Below are positions 23,224-34,799 of a stretch of 64,000 nt of DNA, piece by piece. The DNA is from Cyathus striatus (Eukaryota > Basidiomycota > Agaricomycetes > Agaricales > Nidulariaceae). The notes beneath the pieces were generated by a model. The model had not been told where the DNA came from. It saw only the letters and a program-made list of their open reading frames with translations, and did no database searches. The translations under genes and the position numbers were made by a program. The stretch's first letter is position 1. Each line of letters begins with the position of its first letter. Where the stretch lies: the NCBI GenBank assembly GCA_025738555.1, contig JAOVFP010000006.1:2542001-2606000 (forward strand). The letters run 5' to 3'.

Positions 23224-26070
23224 TGCACTCCTCCACGAGATCAGGTGGACTTCAGGTGGACTTCAGGTAGACTTCTGGACTCCAGGTGGACTCTACTGGA
23301 CTCTACTGGACTACAGGTGAACTCTAGTAAACTTCAGGTGGACTTCAGTTAGAGCCAACTACCTGGACTCTACCTGAACTCTACCTGGACTCTGAGCTTA
23401 CTAGCTACCTGTCTCTTACATGGACTCTACCTGGACTCTACCTGAACTCTACATGGACTCTGTACTTACCAGCTACCTGTCTCTTACATGGACTCTACCT
23501 GGACTCTACCTGGACTCTACATGTACTAAGTAGCTTAGACATTACCTGGAGTTCACCTGGACTCTACCTGGACTCTACCTGGACTCTACCAGTACTAAGT
23601 AGCTTAGATATTACCAGGGGTTCACCTGGACTCCAGCTGGACTCTACCTGAACTCTATCTGGACTCTATCTGAACTCTACCTGTACTAATTAGCTTAGAT
23701 ATTACCTGGAGTTCACCTGGACTCTACCTGGACACCCTACCAGTACTAAGTAGCTTAGGCATTACCAGGGGTTCACCTGGACTCCAGCTGGACTCTACCT
23801 GGACTCTACCAGTACTAAGTAGCTAAGACATTACCTGGAGTTCACCTGGACTCTACCTGGACTCTACTTGAACACTACCTGGACTCTACCAGTACTAAGT
23901 AGCTTAGACATTACCAGGGGTTCACCTGGACTCTACCTGGACTCTACCTGTACTAAGTAGCTTAGATATTACCTGGAGTTCACCTGGACTCTAGCTGGAC
24001 TCTAGTTGGACTCTAGCTGGACTCTACCTGGACTCTACCTGGACTCTGCCTGTACTAAGTAGTTGAGACATTACCTGGAGTTCACCTGGACTCCAGCTGG
24101 ACTCTACCTGGACTCTACCAGTACTAAGTAGCTTAGACATTACCTGGAGTTCACCTGGACTCTACCTGGACTCTGCCTGTACTAAGTAGTTGAGACATTA
24201 TCTGGAGTTCACCTGGACTCTACCTGAACTCTACCTGTACTAAGTAGCTTAGACATTACCTGGAGTTCACCTAGACTCTACTTGGACTCTGCCTGTACTA
24301 AGTAGTTGAGACATTACCTGGAGTTCACCTGAACTCCAGCTGGACTCTACCTGAACTCTACCTGTACTAAGTAGCTTGGACATTACCTGGACTCACATGA
24401 ATTCTACCTGTACTAATTAGCCAAGACACTACCTGGACACTACCTGAATACTACCTAGACTTTGTTTGTACTAGCAGCTGTGACACTGTGTATTGAGTGT
24501 AACACTATATATTGAGTGTGATTATGCATGGAGTGTGATATTATGTATTGAGTCTAACACTATATGTTGAGTGTGTGTTGAGTGTGATACTGAGCATTGA
24601 GTGTGATACTGTGCATCCAGTGTGACACTATGTATCTAGTGTGACACTCCTCTGAATGCATAGTATCACACTCAATGCACAGTTTGACACTCAACACACA
24701 CTCAACACATAGTGTTAGACTCAATACATAATATCACACTCAACACATAGTATCACACTCAATACATAGTCACAATCAATATATAGTGTTACACTCAGCA
24801 CACAGTGTCACAGGTAGAGTACAGATAGAGTCCAGGTGAACTCCAGGTAATGTCTAAGCTACTTAGTACAGGTAGAGTCCAGGTACAATCCAGCTGAAGT
24901 CCAGGTGAACTCCAGGTAATGTCTCAACTACTTAGTACAGGTAGAGTCCAGGTAGAGTCCAGGTGAACTCCAGGTAATATCTTAGCTACTTAGTACAATT
25001 AGAGTCCAGCTAGAGTCCAGGTGAACCCCTGGTAATGCCTAAGCTACTTAGTACTGGTAGAGTCTAGGTAGAGTTCAGGTTGAGTCCAGGTAGAGTCCAG
25101 GTGAACTCCAGGTAATGTCTTAGCTACTTAGTACTGGTAGAGTCCAGGTAGAGTCCAGGTAGAATCCAGCTGGAGTCCAGGTGAACCCCTGGTAATGCAT
25201 AAGCTACTTAGTACTGGTAGAGTCCAGGTAGAGTTCAGGTAGAGTCCAGGTGAACTCCAGGTAATATCTAAGCTACTTAGTACAGGTAGAGTCCAGGTAG
25301 AGTCCAGGTGAACCCCTGGTAATGTCTAAGCTACTTAGTACTGGTAGAGTCCAGGTAGACTTCATGTAGAGTCCAGCTAGAGTCAAGGTGAACTCCAGGT
25401 AATATCTAAGCTACTTAGTACAGGTAGAGTTCAGGTAGAGTCCAGCTGGAGTCCAGGTGAACCCCTGGTAATGTCTAAGCTACTTAGTACTGGTGAAGTT
25501 CAGGTAGAGTTCAGGTAGAGTCCAGGTAGAGTCCAGGTGAACTCCAGGTAATGTCTAAGTTACTTAGTACACATAGAGTTCAGATAGAGTCCAGCTGGAG
25601 TCCAGGTGAACCCCTGGTAATGTCTAAGTTACTTAATACAGGTATAGTCCAGGTAGAGTCCAGCTGGAGTCCAGGTGAGCCCCTGGTAATGTCTAATCTA
25701 CTTAAAACAGGTAGAGTCCAGGTAGAGTCCAGCTGGAGTTCAGGTGAACTCCAGGTAATGTCTAAGTTACTTAGTACAGGTAGAGTCCAGGTACTCAATA
25801 GTCCAGTATTCTACCTGAAGTCCAGTGGCTTAAATCAGTGATTTCCAGGTGATTTCCAGTAGTCCACCTGAAGTCCAGGTCTGTACCTGGACTGTCCTGT
25901 ACTGCACCTGAACTCAACCTGAACCATACACAGAATAGCAGTATTCATAGTTCAGGTAGAGTCCAGTGATGTTCAGGTAGAGTCCAGGTAGAGTCCAGGT
26001 AGAGTTCTGGACTTCAGGTGGACTTCACTGGACTTCAGGTGGACTCCACCTAATTTCGTGGAGGAGTGCA
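23224..26070. mobile_element. 2.85-kb foldback element with satellite arms (element B), inserted in the Plavaka gene
   Basis: Ends are TGCACTCCTCCACGA and its exact inverse TCGTGGAGGAGTGCA. The left arm (to about 24,480) consists of ACCTGGACTCT units of 10-11 bp grouped into higher-order blocks punctuated by 'tactaagtagcttagacatt'. The right arm (24,810-26,040) is the same sequence inverted, punctuated by 'aatgtctaagctacttagta'. The centre (24,480-24,800) is an inverted array of a TGTCACACTCAA-type unit. There is no coding region, so it is non-autonomous. The dinucleotide AT flanks both ends, a possible 2-bp target duplication. It lies between the Plavaka motifs HFGVH and HFDTAYI. Confidence 0.85.
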
Positions 26071-26580
26071 ATGAACTCCAAAATGACCAGGAATTTCTTG
26101 ATGTTTTGTACTAATGTATTTGGGATGTGCATGAATGGAGTCTACAGTGTATATCTTGTTTGTAAATGGGTCTTTACAAGTAAACTTGATATGATGCCAT
26201 ACTTGGAACTTTTGTGTTGGTAAATGTACATCCCAGAGATCATGTTCAAGCTGAGCAAGTGAATTTATTCCTGGATTATTTGTAATTGTAACAAATCTAG
26301 TCAGTGCATCTCTAAAGAAAGTAGCACCATATTCATTAGTAATTTTATCAATAGTAACTACATGGCAACTTGGATGTTTTGACATATGAAGAATATGATC
26401 AAGTTCAAGGCCAGGAGGTTGCCATATTCTTTTATTAACTTGTGTACATCCAGCAAGCCACCATGTGATGTACTGTTCATGCTGATGAATCTTTTCTTTT
26501 CTTGAAAGCCATGTTGTCATTTGCATGAATTCATCCTTATGGTTTGTAGCACAATATGCATTTTTAGCAAGATCAATATG

Positions 26581-27248
26581 TGTCATATCCCATATCACCT
26601 ACCTCCGGACCTCTAGCCCATTACTCTGCCTTTTCCTTCTATTACTCTGGACTTTGATTATGCTAATAATATTACTTATTGATTACTGTACATAGATTAC
26701 TCTCCTTTCCTTTATTCTGTTCTACTGAGCTATCCCCTCAGTAATGTAGTATAAATCTCATAGTGAGTCACTTATCATTCTTAAGTGTGCCACTATCTGT
26801 TTCACTTTACACTGCCATACACACTCACTTTTCTGACACATTTTATTATGTTTAATTAGTTATAGTCTTCATTCTACATATGCCTACCCTGACCGTACTT
26901 CTCTGCTGGCCAAGGCCAGCAGCTTTTACTTACTCCAAGTCTCTAGTATTTAAGTAGCACTTGATTTGTACTTATTCTTTAGTTTCATATTGAACTATGT
27001 CCTCACCTTCTAGTCTGACTTGAGTTTCATCTCTCATCCATCTCATCTCTTGTTTTCTCCAAAGGACTTGCCCTTACTCCGAAATCCAGGACTGGGAATC
27101 TCAGGGGCACAGCACATAAGCTGAAGCCGAAGTCCTACCCCCCTGAGTTATCATTCTCCACTTTCATCTTATACTCACCCCTTGTTTCTCCATAGTCACT
27201 CTCTCTCGTACTCCACTGCCAAGTCAAGCTAGGGGCATGGTCATGACA
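26581..27248. mobile_element. Solo LTR, 668 bp, 5-bp target duplication ATATG
   Basis: Begins TGTCATATCCC and ends CATGACA, the TG...CA ends of an LTR. It is flanked by perfect direct repeats ATATG at 26,576-26,580 and 27,249-27,253. It splits the Plavaka motif TERLHI/DLAKNAY. It is the reverse complement of the LTR at 28,552-29,213. Compared with that copy, many positions show CA or TG where the other has CG, indicating longer exposure to CpG decay. There is no internal domain, so it arose by LTR-LTR recombination. Superfamily (Gypsy or Copia) is not determinable from the LTR alone. Confidence 0.9.
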
Positions 27249-27670
27249 ATATGAAGCCTCTCAGTGTATTCAGTATTATAGTTGTCAGTGGTGCCATACA
27301 ATTTAATAAGTCTCTTGTAATGACCCATAAAATGAAGTTTTGGAAGATTAAAATTTTCACATATACCAAGATCAACAAAGATTGACTTGTTATTATGGAA
27401 CTGAATTAGAGCATGATCAAGAAGAAGAAGTGTTTCATCAGTATGAATTGGATACTGTGCAAGATATAGAAAATCAAGTATTGCCCAAACAGCACAAATG
27501 AGATGAGTAGATGAAAGACCATCTGGAAGTGGAATGTCAATGACAAGTCCAAGTAGAATACAGGCCATTTGGCTATGCTCCTGGCCTGTTACACATGACA
27601 AGGAGCTAATTCCTTTCATAAACAGACGAATATTGTGATTTGATGGAAGTCTTCTACATTATGCATCAAT

Positions 27671-27912
27671 TGTAGAATTATATTACCTATTCAAATGTCA
27701 CAATAATCATTCCATGCCACCTCCACATATGCTTTTGGATATGTTACTATACCTATTATGTATTTTACTGACAATGTGCTACAGCTGATTTTATGTATTT
27801 AAGTAGTTTACAATGTACCATAAATACTTATCCATTTGCCTCTTGCTTTCTCCCCCTGCGTGCTTTGAGGCCAAATGTAACGTTGTCGTCGTCGATGCAT
27901 CGTTTATTTCAA
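27671..27912. mobile_element. 242-bp insertion flanked by 7-bp direct repeats CATCAAT
   Basis: Plavaka proteins read directly from 'GSAEID' to 'RCRRLPSNHNIRLF'; here 242 bp separate these motifs. CATCAAT occurs at 27,664-27,670 and again at 27,913-27,919, a probable target-site duplication (8 bp if one mismatch is allowed). I see no terminal inverted repeats. The insert has a cluster of CpG (acgttgtcgtcgtcgatg) in an otherwise CpG-poor gene, so it may be younger. An intron is less likely because no GT-AG pair restores the frame. Confidence 0.55.
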
Positions 27913-28551
27913 CATCAATCTCAGCAGAGCCACATGCAGTTACTATCCATGCAATAAGATGTTTTATAATACCTTGGTATAGCTGATGAAAAACATCTGG
28001 AGTAATTGATTGATATATATCTACATAAGGTAGATCCTTCCAGAATGGTTCTGCTACAGGTTTAATTCCAGCCTCTTTGCAAACTTGTAAAAATCCAGCT
28101 GGATCAGAGTCAAATGATGACAGAGCAGTTACTATTTCTTCAAGATTATACAGCTTTGTTGGATTATCTGGATTATATTCACCCAATTTCTTATTCTTTG
28201 TAGGGTAAGTTGAACAATCTCCGAGCTCTTTACGCTTACCCAGGCATTCTGTATGGATCTGTGTGGATTATGCAGAATCTGTATGGAATATGGGAGGTTG
28301 AGAATTGGCTGAGGTATCACTATAATGAAGGAAATATTCCATATGGAATTCTTACAGATTCCGCACAGATTTATATGGAATGGAAAATTCCATGCAGATT
28401 ACACAGAATTCTGTAACAAAGACTTCCTCGGAATCCATGCGGACTTTTATTAGTATTTATTATACATTTATTGTAATATTAATAAAACAAATTGCATCGG
28501 ATATGTTTCAAACCCAAGTCTACACTATGGCTTAGTCATTGAATATATGGC

Positions 28552-29213
28552 TGTCACGACCATGCCCCTAGCCTGACTTGGCGGCAGAGTACGAGAGGGT
28601 GACTACGGAGAAACAAGGGGTGAGTGTGAGACGAAAGCGGAGAACGAGAACTCAGGGGGTAGGACTTCGGCTTCAGCTTATGTGCTGCGCCCCTGGGATT
28701 CCTGGTCCTGTATTTCGGAGTAAGGGCAAGCCCTTCGGAGGCGACGAGAGACGGAAGACGAGAGGTGTAACTCAAGTCAGACGAAAGGGTGAGGACGTAG
28801 TTCAATACGAAACTGAAGACTAAGTACAAATCGAGTACTACTTAAATACTGGAGACTCGGAGTAAGTAAAGGCCGCTGGCTAAGGCCAGTGGAGAAGTAC
28901 GGTCAGGGTAGGCATACGTAGAATGAAGACTATAACTAATTAAACATAATAAAACACGTCAGAGAAGTGAGCGCGTATGGCGGTGTAAAGTAAAACTGAT
29001 AGTGGCGTACTTAAGAATGATAAGTGACTCACTATGAGATGTATACTACAATACTGAGGGGATAGCTCAGTAGAACGGAAGAAAGGAAACGAGAGTAATC
29101 TATGTACAGTAATCAATATGTAATATTAAGAATGTAATCAAAGTTTGGAGTAAACAAAGGAAAAGGCGGAGTAAGGCATAGGAGTCCGGAGGTAGGCGAT
29201 ACGGGATATGACA
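28552..29213. mobile_element. Solo LTR, 662 bp, 5-bp target duplication ATGGC/ATGGT
   Basis: Begins TGTCACGACCATGCCCC and ends GGATATGACA. The intact left copy of the host repeat shows the empty site 'tatatggcgcgc'. Here the left flank is ATGGC (28,547-28,551) and the right flank ATGGT (29,214-29,218), a 5-bp duplication with one CpG-to-TpG change. It is opposite in orientation to the LTR at 26,581 and retains far more CpG, so it is the younger of the two. It separates the A and B boxes of the tRNA-like segment. Confidence 0.9.
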
Positions 29214-29765
29214 ATGGTGCGCTTAACCAACTGAGCCAGTGTGTCATTGACGCCATAACATAGCCGCCAGCAACGTAATGCTCGTTGTCTTCTCTGTCAC
29301 CGGTCGTCGGTAACCGATAACTGGTGATGCGTCACCACTGTCGTTGCTCTTCGTTCCCACTGTCAACACTCCCCCTCCTCTTTGCTCTTCCCCTCCTCTT
29401 TGCTCTTCCCCTCCTCTTTGCTCTTCCCCTCCTCTTTGCTCTTCCCACCTCAACATTTCCCCCACCTCAACATTTCCCTCGCCTCAACGTGTCCCTCACC
29501 TCAACGTGTCCCCCGCCTCAGCGTCACCCTCAAGACTGATGCCACGTCGCCTGTCACCAGGTACGCCCCTTCCTCCACTCGCTTCGCCATCCCCCGCTAT
29601 CTGACCTTCCCACAGCGTTGTCTATGGTCTTGTAGATGCCCTAGCTCTTGCTTGACAGCCATCACCAGGCTCTCTCATCTCAACCACCACCTGCACTGCC
29701 GCCCCTTCATGCTGCTGCATCAAAACAACGACGCAAGCTCTTCCCACCTCAACGTTTCCCCGGCC

Positions 29766-32700
29766 ACTAGTGCTGACAACTATTGTCATGCTTCATACTG
29801 CAATTGCAGTAAACTTACTTGGGGATATACAACTACAACATGTGAAGTTACTTCTATAGAGTTGCAGGTGCAACTTCATAGCTAGTTCTACTTGATATAA
29901 TTGCAGTGAGAGCTTCATCATTGCTTCTTTAAATTACAGCTATTACCTCACAATTAGAATTCACTACTACTTCATCAAATTGCAATAATTGCTACACCAT
30001 TTATGTTCTGCTTCTAATGGTTGCAATCTGAACTTCATAGCTACTTCATCCACTTGCAGTCTGAGCTTCATGACTGCTTCATTTATTTGCATAAGTTACT
30101 TCATCAGTGTAGTTTGACTTCATATAGTTGCAGTATAAGCTTCATGATTGTATATCTACTTCATGTACTTGCAGTCTCAGCTTCACAGCAGCTTTATTAA
30201 ATTACAACAATCACTTCACTATTTCTGTCCTACTTCATATGGTTTCAACCAGAGCCTCATAACTACTTCATTTATCTGCAGGACTTGCTTCACTTTTGTA
30301 TGTCTACTTCATGTAGTTGTAGTATGAACTTCACAGTAGCTTTATTATACTACAGTAATTGCTTCACCATTTCTGTTCCACTTGGTCTTATTGCAGTCTT
30401 AGCTTCATAACTACTTCATTCAAGTGTAAGAGTTACTTCATCATTGTAATTCCACTTCATATCATTGCAGTCTGAGTTTCATTATTGCTTCATTTATTTG
30501 CAGTATTTGCTTCACAATTGTACTTCTACTTCATGCAATTGTAGTTTGAACTTCATAGCTACTTCATTCATATGCAGAAGTTACTTCATTATTTTAGTTT
30601 GACTTCATGTGGTTGCAGTCAGAGCTTCATTGCTGCTTCATCTAACTACAGTATTTGCTTCATTATTTTAGTTCCACTTCATGTAGCTGCAGTTTAAGCT
30701 TTATCATTGCTTTATTTAATTACAGTAATTGCTTCACAATTGTACTTTCACTTCATTTGGTTACAGTCAGAGCTTCATTGCTACTTCATCTAAGTACAGT
30801 ATTTACTTCACTATTTTATTCTCACTTCATATGGTTACAGTCTGAGCTTCATTGCTGCTTCATCTAATTACAGTAATTGCTTTACAATTTTTCTTTCACT
30901 TCATTTGGTTACAGTCAGAGCTTCAATACTACTTTATTTAATTACAGTGATTGCTTCATTTCATTTGGTTATACATATTACATGGTCACAATATGTCACA
31001 TGGTCACAGTATGTCACAATACTTCCCACTGTCACAATATCTCACACCATTGCAGTACATCACATTATTATACCATCACAATACCACTATATGCTTTCAA
31101 TACATCACACTGTCACAAAGTGATTTCATTTGGTTATACATGTTACAATGCCATAATACACTATGTGGTTACAATATATCACACTGGCACAGTACACCAC
31201 ACTGTCACAATATGTATGTCACACATGTCACACATTTACATATATGTCACATGTCACTCTTGTCATACTTTTATATTTGTCACACATATCACAATTGTCA
31301 GATTTGTGTTGTTGGTTATAGCTATCATGCTTGTCACATTTGCTTGTATGATACTCCAATTATGTAGTTACATATGTCACATTTCCAAATTCATGTCACA
31401 TCACATCTGTTACAACCATTATACTTATCACATGTCATACATCTCTTATATGTTGATATTACACCTGTTACATTCTCACATCTGTCACACTTTACTCATA
31501 TATCACATATGTCACACTTTGTTCACATGTAACATCTGTGTCATATCTTCATGTTCTTTGCAACCATTAAATTAGTCATACTGTTAATACTATTGGACTG
31601 GACAGAAATTGAATTTGTAACCACTTGTACTCATGACTAGGCACTGTTCCAACTGAGCTACTAGCCCTTACCTATACACAAGCAAGAACTGAAACTTAAC
31701 CAGTTGAGTGAGCTACCAAGGTTGTCACCATGAAAGGAGTGCTCCAATATTATACACCCCCATAACCTAGTCAAGGCTGTCAATCTTGACAATCCATGTC
31801 ACATATCCCAACACATCAATTTATTCACATTTCATTCACAGGTCACACATCTCTCATTTGTAATACTGTACAATTCTGTAACAATGAAGATTGAACAGTA
31901 ATGGGTACTGCTAAGAGGGACACAAGAAATAATATAGCCCAATGATCAGTCAAGCATAAAACATCTGATTGGCTAATAGAAAGTGTGACAAAGATATAAG
32001 TGATGTGATAGTAGAAACAATAACTGAATGGAATATATAGATAAGGCAATATAATCAGACCAGGTTACTGAACATGCTTAAGGTTGATTAGACAAAATTA
32101 GAATATAAGTACAGTTATATCTACTATAGAATCTGACAGACTAATTAAAACATAACATTGTAATTTCCAGGAAGTAGTATTGATACAATGTGATTTTTGT
32201 CTAGTGCTATGAATGTTGAATTCAACCAAACACAGGTAAATAGTGGGAGAAATATGATTCTCTAAAAGTAGTCAAGTGTCTTTGTCATATAATTTGTAAT
32301 GCACATGAATCACTAGGTGAGCACTTTTCATGTAACCTTTTCATGTGTCATGTATGATATGTGTTGCAGCAGATGGTTGCAATGCAATGTTGAGAGAATG
32401 ATAGGCTGGTAGAGGCAAAAAGCTGTCCAGGGTTTCAAGAATGGTAGGAGGGTCTGTGTGACTGTAGGATGTGAAAATGAAAGTAAAAAGTGTTATTTTA
32501 TTTTTTTGACAAGGAGAGTGCCTTGACAATTAAGGTGATACTTGGTAAAATGCAAAATTGGTTAATGTCACACAAAGGCAAATGTAACCACATGTTAGAT
32601 GTAACTATTGTTCAATCATGTTTGACTTTTGGTCTCTTTATTTGACTTACATTTGACTCTGTGTGACATATATGTAATTTTTCTTTTTACCTAGGGTGTC

Positions 32701-34465
32701 ATGAGAATGAAGTGTGATATGTGTGACAGATGTGAGAATGTAACAGGTGTAATATTGACACATAAGAAATGTATGACATGTGATGAGTATGATAGTTGTA
32801 CTAGATGTAGTGCAACCTGAATTTGGAAATGTGACATATGTGACTACATGATGGGAGTGTCATACAAGTAAATATGACAAGCGTGACAAGTGTAACATAT
32901 GCAAAAGTATGACATAGTGAAACAAGTGTGACATATATAAAAATGTGACAAATGTGATATATGTGACATATGTAAAAGGATAGTGTGGCATATTGTGACA
33001 GTGTAATGGTATGACAATGTGATGTACTGTGACAGTGTGATATATTGAGACAGTGAAGTATTGTGACATACTGTGACCATGTGACATATTGTTACAGTGT
33101 GATATATTGTAACCAGATTAATTTGATATTGTGTGATATGTGACATATGTCATGTCATATGTCAGCTGTCACCAAACTTATGAAGCAATTACTGTAATTA
33201 GATAAAGCAATGATAAAGTTCAAACTGCAACTACATGAAGTAGAACTGAAATAATGAAGCAAATACTATAGTTAGATGAAGTAGCAATGAAGCTCAGACT
33301 GTAACCATATGAAGTAAGTATAATTAGATGAAGCAGCAATGAAGCCCTGACTGTAACTATATGAAGTAAGAATAAAATAGTGAAGTACATACTGTAATTA
33401 GATGAAGTAGCAATGAAGCTCTGACAGTAACCATATGAAGTAGTAACAAAATAGTGAAGTAAATACTGTAATTAGATGAAGCAATGATAAAGTTCAAACT
33501 GCAACTACATGAAGTAGAACTAAAATAATGAAGCAAACACTGTAGTTAGATGAAGTAGCAATGAAGCTCTGACTGTAACCAAATGAAGTGAAAGAAAAAT
33601 AGTGAAGCAATTACTGTAATTAGATGAAGCAATAACAATAATAAAGTTCAAACTGCAACTACATGAAGTAAAACTAAAATAGTGAAGCAAATACTATAGT
33701 TAGATGAAGCAGCAATAAAACTCAGACTGCAATGATATGAAGTGGAATTACAATGATGAAGTAACTCTTACACTTGAATGAAGTAGTTATGAAGCTAAGA
33801 CTGCAATAAGACCAAGTGGAACAGAAATGGTAAAGCAATTACTGTAGTATAATAAAGCTACTGTGAAGTTCATACTACAACTACATGAAGTAGACATACA
33901 AAAGTGAAGCAAGTCCTGCAGATAAATGAAGTAGTTATGAAGCTCTGGTTGAAACCATATGAAGTAGGACAGAAATAGTAAAGTGATTGTTGTAATTTAG
34001 TAAAGCTGCTGTGAAGCTGAGACTGCAAGTACATGAAGTAGATATACAATCATGAAGCAAATACTGTAAATAAATGAAGCAGTAATGAAGCTCATACTGT
34101 AACTATGTGAGGTCAAACTACACTAATGAAGTAACTTATGCAAATAAATGAAGCAGTCATAAAGCTTAGACTGCAAGTGGATGAAGTAGCTATGAAGCTC
34201 AGATTACAACCATTAGAAGCAGAACATAAATGGTGATGCAATTATTGCAATTTGATGAAGTAGTAGTGAATTCCAATTGTGAAGTAATAGCTGTAATTTA
34301 AAGAAGCAATAGTGAAGCTCTCACTGCAATTGTACAAAGTAGAACTAGCTATGAAGTTGCACTTGCAACTCCATAGAAGTAGCTTCACATGCTGTAGTTG
34401 TATATCCCCAAGTAAGTTTACTGCAATTGCAGTATGAAGCATGACAAAAGTTGTCAGCACCCCTC
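29766..34465. mobile_element. 4.7-kb foldback element with 74-bp repeat arms (element C)
   Basis: The undisrupted left copy of the host repeat gives the empty site. The insertion is bounded by CCCCGGCC (29,758-29,765) and CCCTGGCC (34,466-34,473), an 8-bp duplication with one CpG-type change. Both ends carry GTGCTGACAACT followed by TTGTCATGCTTCATACTG in inverted orientation. The arms (29,780-30,960 and 33,180-34,440) are inverted arrays of a 74-bp unit (gcttcattgctgcttcat ... acttcatatggttacagtct). Inner segments (30,970-31,590 and 32,690-33,170) are inverted TGTCACA-type repeats. The centre (31,590-32,690) is unique. It is non-autonomous; an 8-bp duplication is compatible with hAT or KDZ mobilisation. 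Confidence 0.85.
31600..31680 (-). other. tRNA-like segment (A box and B box) in the centre of element C
   Basis: On the minus strand 'gggctagtagctcagttgg' matches a tRNA 5' half and A box, and about 35 nt later 'gtggttacaaattc' resembles a B box. It is probably a tRNA-derived SINE fragment carried in the unique centre of the foldback element. The acceptor stem is not convincing, so a functional tRNA is unlikely. Nothing else is recognised in the 1.1-kb centre. Confidence 0.45.
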
Positions 34466-34799
34466 CCCTGGCCTCAACGTGCAACACCACATCGTCCTGC
34501 CCCCCACCTCCCCTGCATCGCAACCACACACCCCTCCCTCCTCCCACCTCCCCCCCCTGTGGCATGGTGGCAGTGACACCACGTCCTCCAGACCCCTCCA
34601 GCCCCTTCTCCCTGCATCATGGGGACAGTGGCACCATGGCAAGGACGGTGTTGACACCACCATTTCCCACATCACTCAGCCCCCCCTCCTGTCTTCTCTC
34701 CTCCCCCCATTTCCCCCCCTTTCGTCTGCGGTGGGGTTCACTAACCGACTGTGCTGCAGCGTCAGAAGATGGTGACGCTGCTGGCATGAACGGCGTCGG

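Larger units (their letters stand above)
22749..28221 (-). pseudogene. Plavaka (CACTA-superfamily) transposase remnant, truncated and interrupted by three insertions
   Basis: Pieces on the minus strand read colinearly as a Plavaka transposase: 28,221-27,913 (DIYQSITPDVFHQLYQGIIK, then a HLIAWIV segment), 27,670-27,249 (SNHNIRLFMKGISSLS, VTGQEHSQM, TTDNYNTEYTERLHI), 26,580-26,071 (DLAKNAYCATNHKDEF, then MTTWLSRKEKIH), and 23,223-22,749 (HFDTAYINDGAGINTG, VWLVFSLTEKT, AHLFPKFGPVVPEEW). Three insertions separate them: a 242-bp insert, a solo LTR and a 2.85-kb palindrome. The 5' end is cut at 28,221 by the end of the 1.2-kb repeat. Further damage: TAA at 27,659-27,661 and TGA at 23,091-23,093 (C-I-G-stop-V-W, where the family pattern suggests R-I-G-R-V-R, three CpG decays together), plus AYC for the usual AYR. 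A small intron is likely at about 23,104-23,157. Confidence 0.85.
28222..34797. repeat. 1.2-kb repeat, right copy, inverted and split by two insertions
   Basis: Reverse complement of 19,405-20,626. Pieces are 28,222-28,551, 29,214-29,765 and 34,466-34,797. They contain the palindromic CTGTGTGG-type end, the tRNA-like segment, the 19-bp minisatellite (four copies at about 29,370-29,450) and the C-rich segment. Identity with the left copy is high across all pieces, with differences concentrated at CpG. At 34,797 the two copies diverge, because the left copy abuts the hairpin terminus at 19,404. Confidence 0.8.

Noticed and set aside
28554..28829. Open frames inside the solo LTR
   Set aside because: They fall wholly within a non-coding LTR and are lost in the second LTR copy.
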